A stretch of DNA of 64,000 bases, from assembly GCA_965222315.1 (NCBI GenBank), contig OZ244951.1:1550001-1614000 (forward strand), in the 5' to 3' direction. The position numbers were made by a program, and so were the translations under genes. Source of the DNA: JACKII01 sp965222315. Its GTDB lineage: Bacteria > Pseudomonadota > Alphaproteobacteria > Bin95. The notes beneath the pieces were generated by a model. It saw only the letters and a list, made by a program, of their open reading frames with translations, had not been told where the DNA came from and ran no database searches. This document shows, in pieces, positions 44,040-52,399 of the stretch; within the stretch, counting starts at the first letter, position 1, and every line of letters begins with the position of its first letter.

Positions 44040-45140
44040 TCAGCCGAAAAAGACCAGCGCCAGCGAGCCCAACAGCAGCACCGCCGGAACAGCCAGTCCG
44101 ATAAACGCGATTGCCTGCAATGCGAATGTGGGTTTCTTGCGGGTTAGGGCCTCATCCGGGTTCGGCTCGTCCAGCCGGACAACTTCCAGCGGCCCATTCA
44201 GCCGTGCGCGCAGGGCGTTGATAGCCGCTTCGGCCGCATCGCCTCCAGACGTTACCCATACGGTCCGCTTGGATTGCAGCCAGTCCGGCACGGTTCCCCC
44301 GCTGACCGGCGCCACCACGTCGTCCACCACCACCAGGTCAGCGTCCCGCGGGTCGAGCGGTTCGGTATCCGCTCGCTCGGTTTGTGGACTGCCGGACCGG
44401 ATTTCCTCAATCAGCGTCGATTGCGACAGGAAGCGGACGCTCTTGTTCCTGACCGTCGCGCCGGAGCCGATGCCGACCGCCAACGGCGTCTTTCTGGCGC
44501 CGGACGGGCCATCGATCACCAGATGGGCAGGCTCGTCACTTTCGGCATAGGCAAAGGCTTCGACCACCGCGACCGCGCCGGCCCGCCCGGCCTGCCATTC
44601 GCCGGACCCGTCTGCGGTCACCTCCCGCACGGCGGCGGGGTTGCCGGTAAAGTTCGGCAGCCGGAAGAAGAACGGCAGCCCAGCCTTGTCGAAGCGCCGC
44701 TTCTCCGCGCTGTAGTGCGGCAGTGCCCAGAAGAGAACCAACGCGGCGAACACAATGACCAGCGCCAGCATCAGCCAGAACCAGAAGCCTTTGCCATCCT
44801 GGGCGACCGCGAACAGCACAGCCAGAACCGCGCCAATGTTCCAGAACAGATTGTCGGTGAGCGCGTCGCGTCTCATCTCCGCCAAATGGGTGGGTTTGAT
44901 CTGGAACACCGCCGATTCCTGTGCCAGGTCAGCCAGGTAGTCGGTAAAGTCCTTCAGGAATGGGATCACCATGAACGTGATTGCCCAGACCGGCGCTAAA
45001 CCCAGCACGCCATAGGCATAGGCCATCAGGGTCGCGCCGAAAAAGCCCATCATCCCATGGGCCATCTGGTTGCTGCGCCAGGAATAGTCTGCGGTGTAGC
45101 GGACGAATACGTCTGATCCGAATAAAGCGGCTAAGTTCAT
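44040..45140 (-). CDS. Membrane protein with degenerate P-loop (AAA+-like) domain
   Basis: The ATG at 45140 has GAGG at good spacing (a GTG lies at 45146), giving 366 residues. Two to four N-terminal membrane spans (MAHGMMGFFGATLMAYAYGV; FWFWLMLALVIVFAALVLFW) lead to a soluble domain of about 190 residues and a C-terminal span ending LVFFG. The soluble domain reads like an IstB/DnaA-type NTPase: IDGPSGARKTPLA stands where Walker A should be but has Arg instead of the sixth-position Gly, and LVVVDDV is a good Walker B. I do not recognise the family. It is divergent from the split quinoprotein genes and shares their promoter region. Confidence 0.65.
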   Translation of the reverse strand: MNLAALFGSDVFVRYTADYSWRSNQMAHGMMGFFGATLMAYAYGVLGLAPVWAITFMVIPFLKDFTDYLADLAQESAVFQIKPTHLAEMRRDALTDNLFWNIGAVLAVLFAVAQDGKGFWFWLMLALVIVFAALVLFWALPHYSAEKRRFDKAGLPFFFRLPNFTGNPAAVREVTADGSGEWQAGRAGAVAVVEAFAYAESDEPAHLVIDGPSGARKTPLAVGIGSGATVRNKSVRFLSQSTLIEEIRSGSPQTERADTEPLDPRDADLVVVDDVVAPVSGGTVPDWLQSKRTVWVTSGGDAAEAAINALRARLNGPLEVVRLDEPNPDEALTRKKPTFALQAIAFIGLAVPAVLLLGSLALVFFG

Positions 45141-45234
45141 TGCCACCTCACTTCCTGCATACCACTAAGCCATCGTATTCTGGCCTAGACGTTGGGGGTT
45201 TTCATCGCCCGGTCAATGATTTCATGCATTTTCC

Positions 45235-45248
45235 CCTAAATATTTAGG
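45235..45248. promoter_or_regulatory. Perfect palindrome in the divergent promoter of the quinoprotein cluster
   Basis: CCTAAATATTTAGG is a perfect 14-base palindrome in an AT-rich patch between the membrane P-loop gene (start 45140) and the LodA-like gene (start 45362). Its position roughly midway fits a shared operator. No matching site was noticed elsewhere in the window. Confidence 0.5.
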
Positions 45249-45361
45249 TGATCGCACTATCGACCTGCCATTGATTGTCTGTCATCCTTTTTGTCGAGCG
45301 GTCCGGCCCCGTACCGGCTGCCGCCCAAAAAAAACGGCAAGACAAAAAGGGGATATCCAGG

Positions 45362-47002
45362 ATGCTGAAACGGATCTGGCTGGTGTCGCCGATGGCGTTC
45401 GCCCGCGTTGGCGGTTCCTCAACGCCACTGCAAAACTACCAGTGGACCTCCCCCGACTACGCCCCGCATGGCTCCGGCCGCACCCGGGTCGCCGCTGCGG
45501 AAACCCTCATCGTCAACGGCGACGGCACCCTGCGTGCCGAGCCACCGCCCGCCGGCGGCGAGATCGTTTTCAAGGACGCGGAAGGTATCCGCCCGGCTTG
45601 CCCCTTCTTCGAACTCCATGGTGAATGGGACGGCGGCGCCGGCGCGATCACGCCGGATGTGCTCGCCGCCAACGGCCTGTCGCTCGCCGATGTGACCTGG
45701 CGCGTGCACAATGCCAATCACAAGGCCTATCACCTTACCGGCTCTGAAGGAGACAAGATCGAGTCAGAGGTCGAGGTTGGCGGCAGCGATCACGCCATCC
45801 ATCGCCTGATCGGCAAGACCAAGCCCGGCGCGGACAATCCCATCTTGATCGACGGCGCAACGATCCCGCACGGCCGGGTGCAGGTCATCAAACCGAACGC
45901 CGAATTCCCCGGCCTCCGCCTGCGGTTCTACCCGCCGCCGGGCCATGCCTACGCCACCACCAATTTCCACGACCGGGTAAAGGAACAGCCCAGCATCTGG
46001 TCGGAGACCGGCGAATGGCTGCTGGCCAAGGCGCTGAACCAGTTCTTCGGGCGCGACTGGGACGATTTCGAAATCCCGGACGAGCGCCTGATCGTCAACC
46101 CGGACTCGCCCTGGCCGAAATACGGCCTCCTGCGCTTCGAGGACCTGCCGGAGAAACTGGTGGATGTCCTGCCCGATCTGGGCGACGCCAAGGCGGTCAG
46201 CAGTGCGGCAGACCAGAGCGAATTGCTCCGCTTGATCTCCGGCCCCACCGCCGACGTGGGCAACCTGCCGCCCGGCCTCTTCGCCTACACCGTCGGGCCG
46301 GATGCGGTGCAGGACGGGCTTGGCATGATCGACGATATGAGCGACGGCATCATCACCTGCCAGATCAAAGGCGTGGAGGCGCCCGCCTTCGCCCGCGTCG
46401 CGGTCTCGCCGCCGCACTATGCGCCCGACCGCCGCCAGCCGGTCTCCCTCGCCGATGGCCTTGCCGACCGCCTGCTGCGGGACGAGGTGCGCACGCCTGA
46501 ATGGGTTTCCGACGGCGAGAATTGGGAGGGGACCCGCGCCTCCGTCAGCGACCTGATGAACCGGGCGTTCGAGACGGCGGGCCTCTCAAATATCGACGTC
46601 TGGAACGACTGGTTCCGCAACGAGAACAGCCGGAACGCAGAGAAACCGGGCACGCCCTTCACGCCGGAACAGGCCGAAGAGCTGCTCTGGAATACCAACC
46701 ACGTGCCGACGGTGGAGGATCTCCCGCTCACCATGCTCGGCCGCCGCCGCCATCGCCGCAACATTGCGACCGAATTCTTCGACGATCTGGCCCGCGAGAA
46801 CCCGGATGTGATCGAGCAATGGATCAGGAACCCCGGCGAGCCCATGCACCTCTATGACAAGCGGATGCCCGCCGTCATGCGCGGCGCGGACCGCTACCCG
46901 TTCACCGTCACCCGCCGCCAGTATGACGAACTGAAGGCCTGGGCGGAGAAGATGCGGGAGCAGGCCGCGGGCGCGCAAAAAGCCATGAAAACGGACTATT
47001 AG
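45362..47002 (+). CDS. LodA/GoxA-like quinoprotein oxidase, N-terminal half
   Basis: From the ATG at 45362 the product has 546 residues. The opening RIWLVSPMAFARVGGS corresponds to the IARVGNS start of the LodA/GoxA family. VTWRVHNANHKAYHL matches the family's W-x-VHLANKKAAW, GLGMIDDMSDGIITCQI with VAVSPPHYAPD matches the DDVSDG..PPDFAPD block, and MPAVMRGAD with RRQYDELKAWAEKM matches the MP-L-GD..QY-L-WA block. All these lie in order but the frame stops at TAG just before the family's cofactor-bearing C-terminal part, which is in the next gene, 18 bases on and in the same frame. LodA proteins are lysine or glycine oxidases with cysteine tryptophylquinone. No signal peptide. Confidence 0.75.
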   Translation: MLKRIWLVSPMAFARVGGSSTPLQNYQWTSPDYAPHGSGRTRVAAAETLIVNGDGTLRAEPPPAGGEIVFKDAEGIRPACPFFELHGEWDGGAGAITPDVLAANGLSLADVTWRVHNANHKAYHLTGSEGDKIESEVEVGGSDHAIHRLIGKTKPGADNPILIDGATIPHGRVQVIKPNAEFPGLRLRFYPPPGHAYATTNFHDRVKEQPSIWSETGEWLLAKALNQFFGRDWDDFEIPDERLIVNPDSPWPKYGLLRFEDLPEKLVDVLPDLGDAKAVSSAADQSELLRLISGPTADVGNLPPGLFAYTVGPDAVQDGLGMIDDMSDGIITCQIKGVEAPAFARVAVSPPHYAPDRRQPVSLADGLADRLLRDEVRTPEWVSDGENWEGTRASVSDLMNRAFETAGLSNIDVWNDWFRNENSRNAEKPGTPFTPEQAEELLWNTNHVPTVEDLPLTMLGRRRHRRNIATEFFDDLARENPDVIEQWIRNPGEPMHLYDKRMPAVMRGADRYPFTVTRRQYDELKAWAEKMREQAAGAQKAMKTDY

Positions 47003-47020
47003 GGGCAGGGGACCAAGGAC

Positions 47021-49096
47021 ATGAACGACAGCGTCACCAACAAACCGAATATGCTGCTGCCCCGCAACCTGACCGCACGTGCGGCCCATGTGGTGCGCGG
47101 CAATCCGGTCAACACGCGGCCCGAAAGCGGCGTCGACAATTCCCACCCCGGCCTGGAATTCGATCAGCGCATGATGAGCCGGGCCTTCTTTCCCGGCCTG
47201 GTGTTCGACTTCCAATACGGCGTCGGCGCAAAGCTGGCGGATATCCGCCCGGACCTGTTCACCTACCCCTTCGACCTGAAGGCGGAAGATTTGCCGGCCG
47301 AAAGCGAGGACGCGTCCAAGGCCCTCTGGCTCTGGTATATCGGCGGCAAGTTCGGGGGCAACCCGGACAAGCACGCGATGAAGGACCTCTATGGCCAGAA
47401 CGGCTATGACGTGGTCCGCGCCATCACCGACCTGGAAGACGACACCATCATCGTTGTCTTCGGCAAGCAGCCGGAACACCTCGACAAGCCCAGCGCCAAG
47501 GTCTTTCTAAAGCGCTTCCTCAATCCGGCTCGGCTGATCGCGGCGTTCAAAGACCATATTTTCGGCGCGTCCGACGGCTTCGAGATCGGCGGCATCTTCC
47601 GCAGCGACGACGGCGAGGTGCAGCTGGCCGTCATGGTCGGCCCCCGCGCCAAGTACCTGAACGAAGAGGGCGTGATCGATCCCGCTCTGATCCAGCCGGG
47701 CGAACTGACCCAGAGCCTATGCTCCCCCTGGCAATGGGACTTCGCCGACTGCGGCTGCTACTACTGGGCCGGCAGCAAGCCGGACATCGTGAAGCCGCCT
47801 CTGGACGACGCCTACAAAGACCCGCTGGCCGCTCCCAGCCTGCGCGACCAGACCTTGAACTTCCAGCGCAAGCGCTCCGAGCCCGTGCCGGACAAGCCGG
47901 GCACGACGCCGGACGAATGGCACGAGAACCAGATGGGCCAGCCGGACATGGTCCAGCATTGGGAGACGCTGCCCTTCGTCGTGGACGAGCGGGAAACCGA
48001 CGTCTACAAGCCGCATCCCCTGCCGCCGATCCAGGAGCCCTGGGACCGGAACAAGATCCGGGAAGAACTGGCCGTGCTCGCCACCGCAGAACACTCGCTC
48101 TGCGTTGAATACCTCTACGCCAGCTATTCGATCAAGGCGATGCCGATCCCGCCGGAGCGCCGCTACGCCCAGACCGCCATCGATCACCATCACCCGGATT
48201 TGCAGGGAGACCGGGCCAGCCGCCTGTTCGCTGCCTCGCATGAAGTTTTCATGGTCGCGGTGGACGAGATGCGCCACCTGCGTTGGGCGAACGAGGCCAT
48301 CATGCTGCTGGGCGGCGAGCCCACGCTGGACCGCGCCACCATCATGGGCCGCCGGCCGACTCAGGCCCAACTGAAATTCAAGCTGGCGCCCCTGACCGGC
48401 CAACAACTCGACGATTTCATTTCCGTCGAGAAGTTCAGCCCGTTCTACAATTTGCCGGACCCGACCAGCCTCGACGGCATTTATACCCACATCCAGATCA
48501 GCATCATGAACCGGCCCCAGGACTATCCGGAGCCGGGGATGCAGGAAAAACTCCTGCAACTCATCAAGCTGATCATCGACGAGGGCGTCGGCCATTACGA
48601 GCGCTTCAGCCTGGTGAAGGAAAAGCTGGCGGGCTTGCGTGAGGACGAATACCTCGCCGTCAAGACAGAGCCGGTGCGGGCGTCCGAGGAGTTTTACGCT
48701 GACCTGCAGGACCTCGCCGACACCTACTACGATGCCCTACTGCGCGGCCTCTGCCTGACCTTCCACCAGGGCAACGCCTCCCGCGGTGTGATGCTGGAGC
48801 AGGCGCGCCGCTCCATGTACAGCCTGCACGACACGGCCTACCGGCTACAGGCGGCCGGTTATGGCGTTCCGTTCACCCTGCCGTCATGGGTCCAGGCAAT
48901 CGGCGACACGGATACGCCGAGACCCTGCAATCCGACCGGCAAGGCCTTGGAGGCGCAGGATGTCGCCGCACCAGCCAAGGCAAAACTGGCGGAGATTGCG
49001 GCCAAGACCAACGATGACGATACCAAGGCCATGGTGAAGAAGCACGAAAGCGTCCTGGACGAGATGGTGGCCGGCATCCGCCGCCTGATTGACTAG
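47021..49096 (+). CDS. LodA/GoxA-like C-terminal half fused to VioB-type ferritin-like domain
   Basis: A 691-residue two-part protein. Residues 40-260 resemble the end of LodA/GoxA: SRAFFPGLVFDF fits the family's GG-FFPGIE block and LTQSLCSPWQWDFADCGCYY-W fits PWQADF-x-x-C...WWPAQRPD, with D240, C244, C246, W249 and KPD following. In LodA the quinone forms from Cys and Trp in this region with an Asp four residues before the Cys. Residues ~345-610 are a ferritin-like domain of the VioB/RebD type (PF12902): E357 in TAEHSLCVEYLY, E416 and H419 in AVDEMRHL, E521 and H525 in DEGVGHYE, a plausible diiron set. AAGGAC precedes the start. Together with the upstream gene it would rebuild a complete oxidase. 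Confidence 0.75.
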   Translation: MNDSVTNKPNMLLPRNLTARAAHVVRGNPVNTRPESGVDNSHPGLEFDQRMMSRAFFPGLVFDFQYGVGAKLADIRPDLFTYPFDLKAEDLPAESEDASKALWLWYIGGKFGGNPDKHAMKDLYGQNGYDVVRAITDLEDDTIIVVFGKQPEHLDKPSAKVFLKRFLNPARLIAAFKDHIFGASDGFEIGGIFRSDDGEVQLAVMVGPRAKYLNEEGVIDPALIQPGELTQSLCSPWQWDFADCGCYYWAGSKPDIVKPPLDDAYKDPLAAPSLRDQTLNFQRKRSEPVPDKPGTTPDEWHENQMGQPDMVQHWETLPFVVDERETDVYKPHPLPPIQEPWDRNKIREELAVLATAEHSLCVEYLYASYSIKAMPIPPERRYAQTAIDHHHPDLQGDRASRLFAASHEVFMVAVDEMRHLRWANEAIMLLGGEPTLDRATIMGRRPTQAQLKFKLAPLTGQQLDDFISVEKFSPFYNLPDPTSLDGIYTHIQISIMNRPQDYPEPGMQEKLLQLIKLIIDEGVGHYERFSLVKEKLAGLREDEYLAVKTEPVRASEEFYADLQDLADTYYDALLRGLCLTFHQGNASRGVMLEQARRSMYSLHDTAYRLQAAGYGVPFTLPSWVQAIGDTDTPRPCNPTGKALEAQDVAAPAKAKLAEIAAKTNDDDTKAMVKKHESVLDEMVAGIRRLID

Positions 49097-49099
49097 GCA

Positions 49100-50104
49100 T
49101 TGGCGGAGACCGGTTTGCCTGCTGCACAACCGGATGCCGGCGCGGTCACGATAGAGGGCAGGGGCGTCGCCGCCCTGACCGCGGCCCTGCTGCTCGCACG
49201 AAACCGCATCGCCTTCGATCTGACCGGGCCGCCGCCTGCGCCGGGGCCTGTCCTGTTGTTACACCCCGGCACGCTCTCCCTGCTGCGTGAGGTTTGGGGC
49301 ATCGCCCCGGCAGACCTGCCCGCCCTGCACCGGGTCCGCCTCCGCGCCGTCAAGCCCTTGCCGCCGGACGAACCTGCCCTGATCGAGCAGCCCAGCGTGG
49401 TCATCGGGAGCGCCGCCCTGCTTGCCTGCCTGGAGAAACGCTTGGCGTCGATGCTGGAGACGTTGCCGCCAGCCGCGCAATCCGTGAGCGCCACACCATG
49501 GCGCCTGCTCGCCGCCGGCCGCACGAAACCGCCGGGGCAGGCGAACGGCCCCCGCTGCACGATGGCCGAAGTCACCCCAAGCCAGCACTGGCAGGCCGAC
49601 CGCGCCATCTTCGAAGCCGTGCCGGGCGGATGGCTGTTCCTCTTGCCGACCGGTCCGGACAGCGCGCTGCTCCAGTCCCAGCGCGACGTGCCGAACGACG
49701 GCGGAGACCTGCTGCAAAGCAATCTCGCAGAAAGCCAGGTCATGCCCCGCCTGATTCAGTCAGTGGGTGGGGAGCCGCAGACCTTCAACGCCGCCCCCCA
49801 TCTGGCCCAACCGTGCGCAGGCACCAATTGGATCGCCATCGGCGACGCTGCCATCGCCTTGCCACCGGTCACGGGCGACGGCGTCGGCAACGGCATCCGC
49901 ACTGCTATATGGGCGACGGCCTGCCTCTGCGCGGTCCAGGCGGGCGAACCGGCTGCAGCGGTGTTGGCTTTTTACGCCTGGCGCTTGCGCGACGCCTTCA
50001 ACCGCATGGCGGCACACACGGACACGCCCCCGGTTCATGAACCGGACCCGGACTACAAGCCGCCTTACCGCCTGGACGGCATCAACCTGATTCGCGCCGG
50101 ATAG
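49100..50104 (+). CDS. LodB-like FAD-dependent modifying flavoprotein
   Basis: The frame has no ATG near its start; the best candidate is TTG at 49100, one codon after the preceding TAG, implying translational coupling. The 334-residue product opens with AVTIEGRGVAALTAALLLAR (GxGxxA Rossmann) and has the late FAD motif WIAIGDAAIALPPVTGDGVG with NGIRTAIWATA, as in flavin monooxygenases of the LodB/QhpG and halogenase type. LodB and GoxB are needed to hydroxylate and cross-link the Trp of their partner oxidases, which fits its place right after the cofactor-bearing gene. It is somewhat short for the family (usually about 350-400). The C-terminus YKPPYRLDGINLIRAG is distinctive. Confidence 0.72.
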   Translation: MAETGLPAAQPDAGAVTIEGRGVAALTAALLLARNRIAFDLTGPPPAPGPVLLLHPGTLSLLREVWGIAPADLPALHRVRLRAVKPLPPDEPALIEQPSVVIGSAALLACLEKRLASMLETLPPAAQSVSATPWRLLAAGRTKPPGQANGPRCTMAEVTPSQHWQADRAIFEAVPGGWLFLLPTGPDSALLQSQRDVPNDGGDLLQSNLAESQVMPRLIQSVGGEPQTFNAAPHLAQPCAGTNWIAIGDAAIALPPVTGDGVGNGIRTAIWATACLCAVQAGEPAAAVLAFYAWRLRDAFNRMAAHTDTPPVHEPDPDYKPPYRLDGINLIRAG

Positions 50105-50128
50105 TTGCCCAGTTGGTCTCAGGGTAGA

Positions 50129-50239
50129 GCCAGTCTCCCCAACCGAGCCATAGGCGAGAGCCGGGGCCCAGAATTTACAGCCGTTCGTCGAAATGCTGAC
50201 CCCCAGACCGCCTCTAACGGCCCGTCCGGGGAGAGAAAA
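50129..50239. repeat. Dispersed ~110 bp repeat, copy 1
   Basis: The segment matches 54992-55100 with a near-constant offset of about 4865 bases; the best block is GTCGAAATGCTGACCCCCAG against GTCGAAATTCTGGCCCCCAG. On the minus strand both copies read a similar peptide (RGGLGVSISTNGCKFWAPA here). It fills most of the gap ahead of the hydantoinase genes. Confidence 0.7.
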
Positions 50240-50341
50240 CCTGACGAGAACCGCAGCTACCAGTTTCTGCTCGAGGTGACTTTGCTCTAGCATTGCCAGT
50301 TCAAGCATGATCGACCGGCAACAGACGGACGGAGACACCTC

Positions 50342-52399
50342 GTGATCGTAGGAATTGAAGTCGGCGGCACATTTACCGACCTGATCGCGGTGCGGGAGGA
50401 TGGGGCCGCTACCATCCACAAGACCCCCTCCACGCCGGATGATCCGAGCCGCGCGGCTGTCACCGGCCTCTCCGAATTACTCGCCCGTATGGGCGCGAGC
50501 GGGTCAGAGGTGACGGAGCTGCTGCACGGCTCCACCATTGCCGCCAATTCCCTGATCCAGCGCCGTGGCGCGAACGTGGCCCTGCTGGCGACCGATGGCT
50601 TCCGCGACCTGCTCTTCATCCAGCGCTCGGACAAGTCCGTTGTCTACGACATGTTCTACCAGAAACCGGAGCCGCTCCTGACCCGCGACCGCGTGCTGGA
50701 AGTCCCGGAGCGGCTGGCGGCGGACGGCTCGGTGGTTAAGCCGCTCGACGAGGCGCAGGTGGTCGAAATCGTCGACCGGCTGGTGAATGAGGAAGGCATC
50801 GATTCCATCGCTGTCTGCCTGATCCATGCCTACGCCAACCCAATGCATGAGCAGGCCATCGGCCGCCTGATCGCCGAGCGGCATCCGCATGTGTACGTCT
50901 CGCTCTCCAGCGATATCGCACCGGAGCACCGGGAGTATGAGCGCACCAGCACGACCGTCATCAGCGCGTTCGTGCGCCCGGTGGTGGATCGCTACCTCTC
51001 CCGCTTCGAGGACCAGGCGCGCTCTGCCGGTGTGCAGCACACGCCACTGATTATGCTCTCCAACGGTGGCGTCGCGCCGGTGGAGGCGGCCCGTCGGTTG
51101 GCGGCCAACATGTTCCTTTCCGGCCCTGCCGCCGCGGTGACCGGCGCGGCGGCAGTGGCGCGGGCGACGGAGAAGCCGGACATTATCAGCATCGATGTGG
51201 GCGGCACCTCCTCCGACGTCTGCTTGATTACAGGCGGCGCGCCGCAGACCACGGTCAAGGGAACGTCGGAGTTCAGCGTCGACGGCCTGCCGCTCAACAT
51301 CGTGATGACCGATATAGTCTCCATCGGTGCGGGCGGCGGCTCCATCGCCTGGGTGGACGCGGGCGGAATGTTGCAGGTGGGCCCGCAATCGGCAGGAGCA
51401 GAGCCTGGCCCGGCCTGCTATGGCCATGGCGGCGAGCATTTCTGCCTGACCGACGCCATGCTGCTAATGGGCCTGCTCGATCCGCGCATCGCGCTGCCGG
51501 GCGGTATCGTGCTTGAGCCCGCACTTAGCCGCAAAGCCGCCGAACCCCTGGAAGCCGCGCTCAGCCTCACTGCGGCGGAACTGGCAGAGCGCGTGTTCCG
51601 CATCGCCGCCGCCAACATGGCCCAGGCATTGCGCCGGGTGTCGGTGAAACGCGGCTATGACCCCCGCGACTACGCTCTTTTTCCCTGCGGCGGTGCCGGT
51701 GCGCTGATCGCCACCGCCTTGGCCAATGAGGTCGATATCCGAGAGATCGTGGTGCCGCCCAATCCCGGCGTGTTCTCCGCCGTTGGCTTAACCGTCAGCG
51801 ACGTGCGGATGGATTACGTACTGGCCGAAGGCGCGCAACTCGCCAGCAGCCTGACACCCGCGATGCTGTCAGAGAAGCTGGAAACCCTGCGCGGCCGCGC
51901 GGCAGAGGCTTTTTCGGGCCTTGGATACGACCCCGCAGGCCTGTCGCACCAATTCACCGTCGATGCCCGCTACCGCGGCCAGGGCTACGAACTGCGCGTG
52001 CCAGTTGAGGAGGCGCGCCTCCTCAATGAAGGCCAATCCTATCTCGCCGATAGCTTCCACGAGGAGCATGCCCGCCAATATGGCCACGCCTTCCACGAGC
52101 GCGATGTGGAGGCCATTTCCCTCCGTCTGACCGCCCTGCACCCCCGCGGGCGCACGGTGACCCCCGTCAGCGAGGAAAGCGCGCCCCTGCCGCCCGGCGA
52201 TCGCCAGGTGCTCTATGGCGGTGAGTCCCGTGCCTATCCGGTCGTGGCGCGCACCAGCCTTTCGCCGGGCCACAAAGCAGATGGCCCCCTGATCGTCGTC
52301 GAAGACAGCACCAGCACCCTGGTCCCGCCCGGCTGGAGCCTCCACGCCGACGATCTGGGCGTCCTCCACCTCTCCCGCCAAGAAGGAGCCAGCCAATGA
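50342..52399 (+). CDS. Hydantoinase/oxoprolinase subunit A family protein
   Basis: A 685-residue protein starting at GTG (50342) behind GGAG. GIEVGGTFTDLIAV and IDVGGTSSDVCLITGG are the two phosphate-binding motifs of this ATPase family (ASKHA fold), with LLHGSTIAANSLIQRRGA and GAGGGSIAWVDAGGML in between. HyuA proteins pair with HyuB for ATP-dependent opening of cyclic amides: hydantoins, 5-oxoproline, or carboxylation substrates such as acetone. The stop overlaps the hyuB start (ATGA), so the two are translationally coupled. The exact substrate is not decidable. Confidence 0.92.
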   Translation: MIVGIEVGGTFTDLIAVREDGAATIHKTPSTPDDPSRAAVTGLSELLARMGASGSEVTELLHGSTIAANSLIQRRGANVALLATDGFRDLLFIQRSDKSVVYDMFYQKPEPLLTRDRVLEVPERLAADGSVVKPLDEAQVVEIVDRLVNEEGIDSIAVCLIHAYANPMHEQAIGRLIAERHPHVYVSLSSDIAPEHREYERTSTTVISAFVRPVVDRYLSRFEDQARSAGVQHTPLIMLSNGGVAPVEAARRLAANMFLSGPAAAVTGAAAVARATEKPDIISIDVGGTSSDVCLITGGAPQTTVKGTSEFSVDGLPLNIVMTDIVSIGAGGGSIAWVDAGGMLQVGPQSAGAEPGPACYGHGGEHFCLTDAMLLMGLLDPRIALPGGIVLEPALSRKAAEPLEAALSLTAAELAERVFRIAAANMAQALRRVSVKRGYDPRDYALFPCGGAGALIATALANEVDIREIVVPPNPGVFSAVGLTVSDVRMDYVLAEGAQLASSLTPAMLSEKLETLRGRAAEAFSGLGYDPAGLSHQFTVDARYRGQGYELRVPVEEARLLNEGQSYLADSFHEEHARQYGHAFHERDVEAISLRLTALHPRGRTVTPVSEESAPLPPGDRQVLYGGESRAYPVVARTSLSPGHKADGPLIVVEDSTSTLVPPGWSLHADDLGVLHLSRQEGASQ

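Noticed and set aside
47000..47002. Recoded amber codon (for example pyrrolysine)
   Set aside because: TAG ends several unrelated genes in the window and no pyl genes are seen; the shared frame is recorded only as an observation.
50105..50290. Small plus-strand gene after the LodB-like gene
   Set aside because: Most of it is the dispersed repeat; the frame has no ribosome binding site or recognisable family.
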